DNA of 8,099 bases from Desulfobacterales bacterium (GCA_012974315.1 JAAXQI010000246.1:1-8099); one strand, 5' to 3'; shown: positions 1 to 6,876, counted from the first letter of the stretch. The notes: generated by a model not told the origin, from the sequence alone. Program-made: numbers and translations.

Positions 1-150
1 GTATATGTATTATGTCTATATATGATGGCATATATTTGTTCTATTGGCAATGCTGAAAGCAAGAGCAGCCAACTGTAATTTTTATGTATTTAAGGACGGT
101 TGCAGCCTGGTTTGAAAATGTGAGATTTAATCTTTTTACAATAAATTTTT

Positions 151-1884
151 ATGGCTGTTAAAGAGAATATTCAAAATTCTGGAGCCTCAAAAAGCGTGGA
201 GCAGAAGGCAGGTCCGCTATCAGTTGACTTTCTTAAATCTGTTCCAAAGGTTCCCGGCGTTTATCTCATGAAAAACCCGCAGGGGCAGATACTCTATGTC
301 GGCAAGGCCAAAGATTTGCGTAAGAGGCTTTCGTCCTATCAGAGAGCAAGTTCTGCAGTTTCTCCCAAGACTGTTCTGCTGCTCAAAAAGGTCACTGCAA
401 TTGATACCATTCTCACCCATACGGAAAAGGAAGCTTTTATACTTGAAGCTTCACTGATAAAGAAACACAGGCCGAGATTCAATATTGAACTGAAGGATGA
501 TAAAAGTTACCCCCGCATTAAAGTTACACTGGGTGAGGAGTGGCCCAGGATTTATGTGACCCGTCGCCGCCTGAAGGATGGCAGCAGGTATTTTGGTCCG
601 TATTCTTCTGCCGGAGCCATGCGCAATACGCTTAATCTCATTAACCGGATGTTTCCGCTGCGCAGATGCAGGGGCAGGAATGTAAAGAAAAGGATGCGGC
701 CCTGCCTGAATTACCAGATGGGCCGCTGTCTGGCTCCCTGCAGTGGAAAGGTAGATAAGAAACAGTATCGTAGCATGGTTGATAGCGTTTTACTCATTCT
801 GGAAGGCAGGAACAGGCAATTACGGGACCAGCTGAAAACTGCAATGCAGAATGCGTCCAAGACCCAGGATTTTGAAAAGGCGGCCATTTTTCGTGATCAA
901 TTGCAAGCCCTGGGTAAAACCCTTGAAAAGCAGGCAGTGGCAAGCAACCTTAATAAGGATCAGGATATTTGGGGCTATGTGAGGAAGGGCGCCGCCCTGG
1001 GTATAGCAATTATTAATGTCAGGCAGGGAATGGTATTGGGTAAGCTGGAGTATTTTCTGCTGGACCCAATCGGGGATGACCCTGAGGTGCTGGGTGAAGT
1101 TCTGCGTCAGTTCTATGGCATGGAACAGTCAATACCGGAAGAGCTACTGCTGCCATTCCAGGTAGCGGATCATCTTTCTTTATCTGACTGGTTGAGTGAG
1201 ATTCGAGGCAGGGGAGTGCAACTTCTGGTTCCAAAGCGTGGCAATGGAGTGAAATTGCTGCAGATGGCTGAAGCAAACGGTCAGCAGGTTCATATTGACC
1301 AGGAAAACAGGGAGAGAAGTTGGCAGGAGATGGCAAAAAGCCTGCAGGCAAAACTCAACCTGCAATGTTTTGAACCTGATGATTACCGCATGATGAATGA
1401 GGTGTTGACAAGACGTTTTAAAACAGGTGAAAAAAGAAATGTACTCCCGGATCTGTTGGTTGTAGATGGGGGTAAAGGACATCTGAATGTGGCCCGAAAT
1501 GTTCTCAAGAACGAAGGATTACAGGATCAGGTTGAATTGGTGTCCATTGCTAAAGATAAAGAAAATAAAACCGATAAGATATACCGGCCCGGCAGGAAAA
1601 ACCCTATTAGTCTGCCGCGTCATTCACCGGTGCTTTTTTTTCTGATGCAGATACGGGATGAGTCCCATAGGTTCGGTATCGCATTTCACCGGCGTTTACG
1701 TAATAAAAGCACGCTCTCTTCGGAACTGGATACTATTGTCGGCATCGGTCCTTCACGAAAGAAAATTTTACTTAAAACCATGGGCAGTCTGGCAGCTGTA
1801 AAAAAGGCAAGCAGAAAAGAACTGGCCGCTGTTCCAGGTATTGGTCCGGAACTGGCAGAGCAGCTATGGGATCATTTTCATTAG
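151..1884 (+). CDS. uvrC: UvrC-type excinuclease subunit with an internal deletion in the 5'-incision domain
   Basis: UvrC makes both cuts beside a bulky DNA lesion in UvrABC nucleotide excision repair. The N-terminal GIY-YIG domain, which makes the 3' cut, looks complete: GVY at 36-38, YVG at 49-51, Arg57, Glu99 and Asn111. Four cysteines (173, 185, 193, 197) have the 12/8/4 spacing of the UvrC [4Fe-4S] ligands. A UVR motif (FEKAAIFRDQLQAL, about 241-254) should bind UvrB. The C-terminal RNase H-like domain keeps Asp439 (VDGGKGHL) and His506 (RDESHR), and two helix-hairpin-helix motifs end the protein (VGIGP, VPGIGP). The block that normally carries ECFDIS, and with it the first catalytic Asp, is absent: LNLQCF (402-407) runs straight into EPDDYRMM. 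At 577 residues it is shorter than the usual 600-620. The frame is kept, so a 3'-only nuclease is possible (inference). ATG 151 has no clear Shine-Dalgarno site; GTG 196, with GGAG at 181-184, is an alternative start. The family call is very secure. Confidence 0.95.
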   Translation: MAVKENIQNSGASKSVEQKAGPLSVDFLKSVPKVPGVYLMKNPQGQILYVGKAKDLRKRLSSYQRASSAVSPKTVLLLKKVTAIDTILTHTEKEAFILEASLIKKHRPRFNIELKDDKSYPRIKVTLGEEWPRIYVTRRRLKDGSRYFGPYSSAGAMRNTLNLINRMFPLRRCRGRNVKKRMRPCLNYQMGRCLAPCSGKVDKKQYRSMVDSVLLILEGRNRQLRDQLKTAMQNASKTQDFEKAAIFRDQLQALGKTLEKQAVASNLNKDQDIWGYVRKGAALGIAIINVRQGMVLGKLEYFLLDPIGDDPEVLGEVLRQFYGMEQSIPEELLLPFQVADHLSLSDWLSEIRGRGVQLLVPKRGNGVKLLQMAEANGQQVHIDQENRERSWQEMAKSLQAKLNLQCFEPDDYRMMNEVLTRRFKTGEKRNVLPDLLVVDGGKGHLNVARNVLKNEGLQDQVELVSIAKDKENKTDKIYRPGRKNPISLPRHSPVLFFLMQIRDESHRFGIAFHRRLRNKSTLSSELDTIVGIGPSRKKILLKTMGSLAAVKKASRKELAAVPGIGPELAEQLWDHFH

Positions 1885-1958
1885 AAGTTAGTGATTTTTG
1901 AGGTTTATTGACTAAAGACCTTGTGAGCTGATAATTATTCTTCGGTTCTTTTTTAAAA

Positions 1959-1983
1959 GGGGACAGATTTGAAATCTGTCCCC
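1959..1983. repeat. 25-base REP-like palindrome (GGGGACAGATTT arms)
   Basis: Two perfect 12-base arms, GGGGACAGATTT at 1959-1970 and AAATCTGTCCCC at 1972-1983, are separated by a single G. Sequences of the GGGGACAGAT type are, from memory, common in Desulfobacterota and other environmental genomes, often near REP-associated (Y1/IS200-like) transposase genes. No transposase lies in this window. It is not followed by a T-run, so an intrinsic terminator for uvrC is unlikely, although as RNA it would fold into a very stable hairpin. Confidence 0.8.
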
Positions 1984-2053
1984 AGATGAGTAGGATTTCA
2001 GCCTTGAAGGAATATTTCTGCTCGAAAAATTTTGTTATTCAAGTCTGATGGTG

Positions 2054-2195
2054 GCGCAAAAAGTCTCAACCAACCCCGTTGTCATTTCGACCAGAGGGAG
2101 AAATCTATAAAATGCCGCATGTTACGTACTTCAAGATTTCTCCCTTTGGTCGAGGTAAGCGATAGACTCCGAATGACACCTTAGACTTTGTGAGC
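2054..2195. mobile_element. MITE-like non-autonomous inverted-repeat element
   Basis: There are two nested inverted repeats. The outer arms are GCGCAAAAAGTCT (2054-2066) and AGACTTTGTGAGC (2183-2195), matching at 11 of 13 positions. The inner arms are 2087-2106 and 2134-2153, matching at 19 of 20 and built on TCGACCAGAGGGAGAAATCT. The left inner arm begins in GTCATTTCGACC; the right has about 18 extra bases before its matching GAATGAC (2171-2177). The element has no coding capacity, and its ends and target duplication cannot be fixed by eye. The ends resemble a CAAAAAGTC-type repeat often seen in Desulfobacterota (recalled, not searched). The right end lies 8 bases before the dfsP start codon, so the element probably supplies the 5' untranslated region of that gene. 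The rest of the 1885-2203 gap (1885-1958 and 1984-2053) shows nothing recognisable. Confidence 0.6.
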
Positions 2196-2203
2196 AATTA
2201 GCT

Positions 2204-2824
2204 ATGTTTAAAATTATTGTATTTGAAGAGTACGGTTCAGGTGAAAAAAAGATCCAGGGTATAACCACCCATGGGACCGGGCTTGATATTATCAAGAGGT
2301 ATAATATCGAGGAATCTTTGCCTGAAATCGTGGATGATCCTGAAGAGTTCATCCCCCAGGATTTTAATGCAGATCTTGTCCTTGATTTTTTGAAACATCC
2401 CGATCTGTCATCGTATCTTGCCCAGGTGTGCAAGGAGAAGAAAATCCCGGTTATCGCCTCCGGGAAGAAACGTGCGGATGCTCTTGCACCGTTTACCTGA
2501 TGCGGACTTGGACGCCTGCAGGCTGCAGGCTTATATGGAGAACAATTTGGTGTTCCGGAATATAAAGTGGAAGTTGAGGAAGACAGAATTAAGAGTATAG
2601 AGGTTAAAAGAGGTGCACCCTGCGGGGCGACATGGGATGTTATGGCCAGGATCATAGGCTTGCCTGTTGAAGAAGCTATCACCACTCTGGCACGGGAGGT
2701 CCAGTATATCTGTTATGCTGACCCAAGTAGTTTTGACCCCATTTCCGGCAAGAGTCCGCTGCACTATGCCGGCGATGTGCATGCAGCAGCAATGAAAAAA
2801 GCAATTTCAGAAAAAGGTTCCTGA
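2204..2824 (+). CDS. dfsP: DUF166-family selenoprotein DfsP, with in-frame TGA read as selenocysteine
   Basis: This DUF166 protein of unknown function is 206 residues long if the TGA at 2498-2500 is read as selenocysteine (Sec99). The N-terminal half carries DUF166-like features: MFKIIVFEEYGSGEKKI, PEIVDDPEEFIPQDF (40-54), ADLVLDFLKHPDLS (56-69). The same frame continues after the TGA with no further stop until 2822-2824 and gives the C-terminal half: CGLGRLQAAGLYGEQFGVPE, VEVEEDRIKSIEV, APCGATW (138-144), GLPVEEAI (152-159). Both halves belong to one family. The TGA falls where relatives have the first Cys of a Cys-Cys pair, giving Sec99-Cys100; Cys140 and Cys170 are further candidate redox or metal residues. 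A SECIS-like hairpin follows the TGA. A DUF166 '(seleno)protein DfsP' family is known by name, with no proven function. ATG 2204 gives the expected N-terminus, but its ribosome binding site is weak. Gene callers that stop at TGA would split it into 98- and 85-residue pieces. Confidence 0.9.
2501..2530 (+). promoter_or_regulatory. Bacterial SECIS element within dfsP
   Basis: Thirteen bases after the in-frame TGA, GCCTGCA (2514-2520) and TGCAGGC (2524-2530) form a perfect 7-bp stem closed by the loop GGC (2521-2523). Bacterial SECIS elements lie in the coding sequence directly after the UGA. They have a short apical loop with a G in its first two positions, about 16-37 bases downstream; here the loop starts 21 bases after the last base of the TGA. 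The hairpin would recruit SelB with Sec-tRNA. The sel genes are not in this window. Confidence 0.8.
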
Positions 2825-2871
2825 GAGTCGCCTATCTTGTTTCTACCGGATATTACCTTATTATATTGTAC

Positions 2872-4698
2872 ATGAAGATGAAGGATCGCGTATTTAAAAA
2901 AACCAGATTGATGTTTGTTTCACCCTGGCTATTGGCAGCCGCCATAGGTCTGCTCACCCTGATTATCGTCATTTTTGCCGCCAATAATATCAAGCGTGAA
3001 AGGGGGATGCTTTCAGAGGGGCTGTATCGTAAGGGGGAAGCCATAATACGTTTTGTCGAGGCTGGCATGCGTGCCTCCATGATGACAGGCATGATGGGTG
3101 GCATGATGGGGCTGAATGTTCCTGATGTTGACGGAGTTGCCCAGACCCAGCGGTTGATCGAGCAGGCTTCTGAATCACCTGACATTCATTATATTGCTGT
3201 CATAGATGTTTCCGGAAAGGTTCTTGTCCACAGTGACCCTGAAAAAATCGGCACAAATATCAGCAGGGAAATAAATATCCTGGATAAGGCTGATACAGGG
3301 GGAACCTTTCATATAGTTAAGCACCCAGGTTTAATTCATAAGGTTTTTGAAGTGCTGGGTCCCTTCAGGCCATTCAAGGGCAGAGGTGGAATAAACAGGT
3401 GGCGGGAGAAGTTCAGGCAGCAATACCCAACCCAGGGACCTGCTCCCCCCGATAGTTGGCATCAGTCATCTCTTGGATCAGAAGAACACCCACAATTTAT
3501 TCTGGTGGGACTGGATATGACGGAGCTGGAGAATACGATCAAGAGATATCGCGTCCAGATGATATTCATGTCATTGACCCTTCTACTGGTCGGGCTGGGA
3601 GGATGGATATCGCTAATGGCTGCTCAGGGCTACAGTGTTTCCCAGGAAACCCTGAAAAGGATGCGGGCCTTTACCGGTCTGTTGATCTCAAAATTGCCGG
3701 TCGGTATCATTGCTACGGATCATGAAAACAAGATAAGAACATTTAACAGTACAGCCGCAGCCATGACCGGCATAAGTTTGGAAACGGTTCAGAATGGTGA
3801 GCCGGAGGCTGTTCTGCCTATGGAAGTTTCCAGGTTTTTCTCTCCACATGATAATAAAGATGAGATGACGGATCGTGCTGTAAGTCTTGTCGGTGCTGAT
3901 AATGTCCGTTATTCACTCCATTTGAGTTCTTTGCCTGTATTTAATCAGGATTCAAATTTTATGGGGCGGGTTTTGCTCATGTATGATTTGTCAGAACTCA
4001 AGAGACTGGAAAAGGAGATTCAGCGACATGACCGGTTGGTGGCACTTGGAAAAATGGCAGCAGGCGTTGCCCATGAGGTCAGAAACCCTCTCAGTTCAAT
4101 CAAGGGCTTTGCTACTCTCCTTGGTTCTAAATTCAAGGACGGCAGCCAGGAACACGAAGCTGCGGATCTCCTGGTCCATGAAGCAGAGAGGTTGAACAGA
4201 TCCATTACCGAACTTTTAAATTATGCCCGGCCAACAACCCTGAAGAAAGAACAGATTAACCTCGGAGACCTGGTTTCTTCATCATTGAAGTTGATCAGTA
4301 GTGATGCCCAGGCTTTGGGAGTAAAAACCTCCCTGGAAACAGATCCGAATATTCCTGATATTACCGCTGACCGGGACAGAATAAACCAGGTATTACTCAA
4401 CCTCTATCTCAACGGTTTACAGGCCATGGAAGACTCCAGCCGTGAAAAAGAATTAAAGGTCTCTGTTCATTTTGATGATACAGAGGGAAGGATCAGGATA
4501 AATGTTCAGGATAACGGGAAGGGCATACCCCAGGAGTCCATTGATAAAGTTCTGGATCCATATTTCACCACGAAGCCCGAGGGAACCGGGTTAGGACTGG
4601 CTCTTGCCTACAAGATAATTGATGAACATGATGGGACCATCCGGTTTAAGAGCACCGAGGGGCAGGGGACTACGGTTATTGTTACGTTACCTGTATAG
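2872..4698 (+). CDS. ZraS/NtrB-like membrane sensor histidine kinase
   Basis: This is a complete two-component sensor kinase. Residue numbers here count from TTG 2866, the longest start; I prefer ATG 2872, which is 608 residues long, and ATG 2878 is also possible. None of them has a strong Shine-Dalgarno site. A membrane segment at about 19-39 and another at about 232-253 enclose a periplasmic sensor region of roughly 190 residues that contains a Met-rich stretch (MRASMMTGMMGGMMG, 68-82) and a Cache-like part (DIHYIAVIDVSGKVLVHSD, 106-124). A PAS domain follows at about 268-380. The HisKA domain holds the phospho-acceptor His403 in AHEVRNPLSSIKG. The ATPase domain shows the N box (NLYLNGLQA, Asn512 and Asn516), G1 (DNGKGI, 549-554) and PYFTTKPEGTGLGL (565-578). 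This architecture resembles ZraS/HydH kinases, which pair with sigma-54 activators, but no response regulator is present here. It starts 47 bases after dfsP and ends 51 bases before tsaE. The stimulus is unknown. Confidence 0.93.
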   Translation: MKMKDRVFKKTRLMFVSPWLLAAAIGLLTLIIVIFAANNIKRERGMLSEGLYRKGEAIIRFVEAGMRASMMTGMMGGMMGLNVPDVDGVAQTQRLIEQASESPDIHYIAVIDVSGKVLVHSDPEKIGTNISREINILDKADTGGTFHIVKHPGLIHKVFEVLGPFRPFKGRGGINRWREKFRQQYPTQGPAPPDSWHQSSLGSEEHPQFILVGLDMTELENTIKRYRVQMIFMSLTLLLVGLGGWISLMAAQGYSVSQETLKRMRAFTGLLISKLPVGIIATDHENKIRTFNSTAAAMTGISLETVQNGEPEAVLPMEVSRFFSPHDNKDEMTDRAVSLVGADNVRYSLHLSSLPVFNQDSNFMGRVLLMYDLSELKRLEKEIQRHDRLVALGKMAAGVAHEVRNPLSSIKGFATLLGSKFKDGSQEHEAADLLVHEAERLNRSITELLNYARPTTLKKEQINLGDLVSSSLKLISSDAQALGVKTSLETDPNIPDITADRDRINQVLLNLYLNGLQAMEDSSREKELKVSVHFDDTEGRIRINVQDNGKGIPQESIDKVLDPYFTTKPEGTGLGLALAYKIIDEHDGTIRFKSTEGQGTTVIVTLPV

Positions 4699-4749
4699 TA
4701 ATAACCCTCTTATTTTTGTTGAGTAAATTTCTCGTAAGAAACAATCGCT

Positions 4750-5217
4750 ATGCATTCCATTGAGCTTTCAACATTACAACGTACGGAATCCCTGGGAACA
4801 GTTCTGGGTAAGATTGCAGAACCAGGCGATATCATAACCCTTGCAGGAACCCTTGGCGCCGGGAAAACGGCCTTAACGCAGTATATTGGTCGCGGTCTTG
4901 GGATTGACCCGCGCATATATATTACCAGCCCGACATTCAGCCTTCTCCACGAATATCAGGGCCGGATACCCTTGTATCACATGGATCTCTACCGGCTTGG
5001 GTCTGAAGAAGAGATCGAATCACTCGGATTTCCTGAATATTTTTATGGTCACGGATTGACCGTTATAGAGTGGCCGGAGAGGCTCGGAAGCCTTATGCCT
5101 GCAGAACGGCTGCATATTGAACTTGTCATATCCGGTGAAATTTCCCGTACCGCCCATCTAAGTGCCCATGGAGAACTTTGGCAAAAAAAAGTGGCCGATA
5201 TAGTCTCTATGGTGTAA
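4750..5217 (+). CDS. tsaE: tRNA N6-threonylcarbamoyladenosine biosynthesis ATPase TsaE
   Basis: TsaE (YjeE) is the small cytoplasmic ATPase that works with TsaB, TsaC and TsaD to make t6A at position 37 of ANN-decoding tRNAs. At 155 residues it is the usual family length. The Walker A motif GTLGAGKT is at 33-40, the family-specific SPTF at 60-63, HMDLYR at 77-82 with the conserved Asp79, and VIEWPER at 105-111 with the acidic Glu107 of the Walker B region. No key residue is missing. The start ATG 4750 is followed by a typical beginning; the ribosome binding site is poor. The gene follows the kinase after 51 bases with no terminator visible, so co-transcription is likely. The other t6A genes are not in the window. 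Confidence 0.96.
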   Translation: MHSIELSTLQRTESLGTVLGKIAEPGDIITLAGTLGAGKTALTQYIGRGLGIDPRIYITSPTFSLLHEYQGRIPLYHMDLYRLGSEEEIESLGFPEYFYGHGLTVIEWPERLGSLMPAERLHIELVISGEISRTAHLSAHGELWQKKVADIVSMV

Positions 5218-5293
5218 ATAATCTGATTCCAGGATTAAAATCGTGTACCACATTGTAGCACGCGAGGCTGTGATGCCTGTTATGCCGACACTT

Positions 5294-5321
5294 TTGGCAT
5301 GGACTATATTAATTGCATTAT
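5294..5321 (+). promoter_or_regulatory. Possible sigma-70-type promoter for ycaO
   Basis: TTGGCA (5294-5299, 5 of 6 against TTGACA) and CATTAT (5316-5321, 4 of 6 against TATAAT) are separated by 16 bases, about 30 bases before the ycaO start. The -35 box overlaps a small inverted repeat, ATGCC (5282-5286) with GGCAT (5296-5300), which could be an operator. Assigned by eye only; moderately AT-rich DNA gives such matches often. Confidence 0.35.
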
Positions 5322-5338
5322 ATGGAGTTATAAATTGT

Positions 5339-5344
5339 AGGGAG
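5339..5344 (+). promoter_or_regulatory. Ribosome binding site of ycaO
   Basis: AGGGAG sits 7 bases before ATG 5352 and is the clearest Shine-Dalgarno sequence in the window. It fixes the start of the YcaO protein. The weak sites of the other genes make it stand out. Confidence 0.85.
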
Positions 5345-5351
5345 AATTATC

Positions 5352-6866
5352 ATGGAACAAAAGCCGATTCGTTTAGAGGACTGCTATAAGACATACACCT
5401 ATGATCAGGACAAGGTGTTTTCACCTTCTGAGACTGTGGCACGTTTTAAAAAACGTCTCGAAGAAGTGGATCTGGATATCTTAAAGGAAGTCAGGCGCAT
5501 TGATAATGGGCGACTTGATATCCCAATCTATTTCAGTGTCACCGGCAAAGATGCCCGGGACGTTACCGGCAATAAGAAACAGATGGGAAAAGGCTGCACC
5601 CCTGAACAATCCCAGGCAAGTGCCTGCATGGAACTGGGGGAGAGATTCAGCTTCTTCAGTTTTATGAAAAATCCCGATAATTTTATTGTTGATACCTATC
5701 CGAACCTGAAGGCAGCCGGTTATAATCTGATGCCCATAAAAAGGCTGCTGCAGTCGGTCCATGATGAGATAATGGAGGAGGAAATGCTGGAGGAACTCCT
5801 GGCAGATATTCCCATTCAATGGACCTGGGCTACCAATCTGAACCAGCAGGAAGAAGTGTTGATCCCGTTTTCATGGTTTTATGCCATCAACGAGTTTAAC
5901 GGTCCTTCAAACGGTAATTCCTACGAAGAGTCCATCTGCCAGGGCATTTGTGAGATAATCGAACGCCATGTATGTTCGCTCGTAAGCCACGAAAAAAGGG
6001 TCGTGCCCCGTATCAGGCTTGATTCTGCCAAGGACCCGGTTTCACGGGACCTGATAGATAAATTTATCCGAAACGGCATAGAGGTTTACCTGAATGACTT
6101 TACCCTCGATACAGGTGTGCCGACGATCAGTGCTTTCTGCATCGACCCTTCCACATTTCCGGTTATGAGTGAGATCGTCTGGCTGGAAAAGCTTGACATG
6201 GAGGTTTTTATTGTCAACACCATGCATCCGCAACTGAAAATGACCTCGATATATACCATTGTTCCAGGTGCACATTTCCGTGAGAGGGCAACGAGTAGGA
6301 ATGCAGGTCTGTTTGCCGCAAAACTTATGGCTGAATTGGTCGAAGACCCGATTGAATCCAACGCCCACCTGCTGAACATGCAGAAAATGCTTCCGGATGC
6401 CTATTACATTGAATTTTACCTGGGACGCAACCTTTTTGCCCTTGACCGGCAAGATGAAGCCCTGATCCATTTTAATAAAGCTCTTGAAATGAATCCCAGT
6501 GAAGAGGATGTTCCCTATATCTACTCCTATATAGGGAACTGTCTCAAGGATCTTGAGCAGTACAGGGAGGCTATTGCGATTCTTGAAAAGGGTGCTGAAA
6601 TAGATAATACCAGGCCTGATATTCATAATCTGCTGGGCTTCTGTCATTTTAAGCTGGAAGAATATGAAAATGCCGTTTCCCACTTCAGCAAGACTGTTGA
6701 GCTAAATCCATCCTCGGCAATTGATTATGCCAACCTGGGGGTAAACTATCGCAGGCTTGAAAAAAATGAAGAAGCCATCAAGTATTTTGAGCTTGCCCTG
6801 TCACTTGATCCGTCAATAGAATTTGCCAGGGATAACCTGTCACAGCTCATCGGTATGGTCTCGTAA
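5352..6866 (+). CDS. YcaO-domain protein with C-terminal TPRs, catalytic domain internally shortened
   Basis: YcaO proteins use ATP to activate backbone amides, making azolines, thioamides and related groups; the E. coli member is linked to RimO methylthiolation of ribosomal protein S12. The first conserved YcaO block is KGCTPEQSQASACMELGERF (80-99), the second PSNGNSYEESICQGICEIIE (185-204) followed by Arg205, and DFTLDTGVPTISAFCIDPST (249-268) is also typical. The segment that should follow, about 90 residues with the A-L-x-R-A-x-T-E-x-x-Q type ATP-site motif, is missing. SEIV (273-276) is followed directly by WLEKLDMEVFIVNTMHPQL (277-295), which normally lies after that motif. The domain end, YTIVPGAHFRER (301-312), is intact. 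Four TPR repeats fill about 348-487, for example ALIHFNKALEMNP. Length is 504 residues against roughly 580-600 expected. ATP use is doubtful. No TfuA, precursor peptide or dehydrogenase gene lies nearby, so a substrate cannot be named. Confidence 0.9.
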   Translation: MEQKPIRLEDCYKTYTYDQDKVFSPSETVARFKKRLEEVDLDILKEVRRIDNGRLDIPIYFSVTGKDARDVTGNKKQMGKGCTPEQSQASACMELGERFSFFSFMKNPDNFIVDTYPNLKAAGYNLMPIKRLLQSVHDEIMEEEMLEELLADIPIQWTWATNLNQQEEVLIPFSWFYAINEFNGPSNGNSYEESICQGICEIIERHVCSLVSHEKRVVPRIRLDSAKDPVSRDLIDKFIRNGIEVYLNDFTLDTGVPTISAFCIDPSTFPVMSEIVWLEKLDMEVFIVNTMHPQLKMTSIYTIVPGAHFRERATSRNAGLFAAKLMAELVEDPIESNAHLLNMQKMLPDAYYIEFYLGRNLFALDRQDEALIHFNKALEMNPSEEDVPYIYSYIGNCLKDLEQYREAIAILEKGAEIDNTRPDIHNLLGFCHFKLEEYENAVSHFSKTVELNPSSAIDYANLGVNYRRLEKNEEAIKYFELALSLDPSIEFARDNLSQLIGMVS

Positions 6867-6876
6867 AATTACAGAT

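Noticed and set aside
1..78. A frame open from the window edge for 25 codons, ending in TAA at 76-78
   Set aside because: It is short, AT-rich and has no recognisable protein sequence; it could be the tail of an upstream gene, but nothing supports that.
1959..1983. The uvrC-distal palindrome as an intrinsic terminator
   Set aside because: It lies about 75 bases after the stop codon and has no T-run on its 3' side; repeat-family identity explains it better.
2418..2600. A 60-codon ORF in another frame overlapping the TGA, which could suggest a frameshift
   Set aside because: Its product has no DUF166 character, while the original frame carries on the family sequence after the TGA.
2131..2685. 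A 184-codon minus-strand ORF
   Set aside because: It lies across the MITE-like element and antisense to dfsP, with low-complexity Ser-rich composition and no family resemblance.
2204..2824. Reading dfsP as a pseudogene with a nonsense mutation, or as two separate genes
   Set aside because: The frame is the same before and after the TGA, the Sec position fits a Cys column in the family as I recall it, and a SECIS-like hairpin follows at the right distance.
5244..5265. Imperfect hairpin (CGTG-TAC with GTAG-CACG) downstream of tsaE, considered as a terminator
   Set aside because: The stem has a bulge, is short, and is not followed by T residues.
5295..5318. A TGGCAT...TTGCAT pair before ycaO, considered as a sigma-54 promoter
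   Set aside because: The spacing between the GG and GC elements is several bases longer than sigma-54 allows.
6042..6683. A 213-codon minus-strand ORF, and a similar 230-codon one at 7327-8019
   Set aside because: Both are antisense shadows of well-recognised genes (ycaO and the ELM1-family gene) and show no domain of their own.
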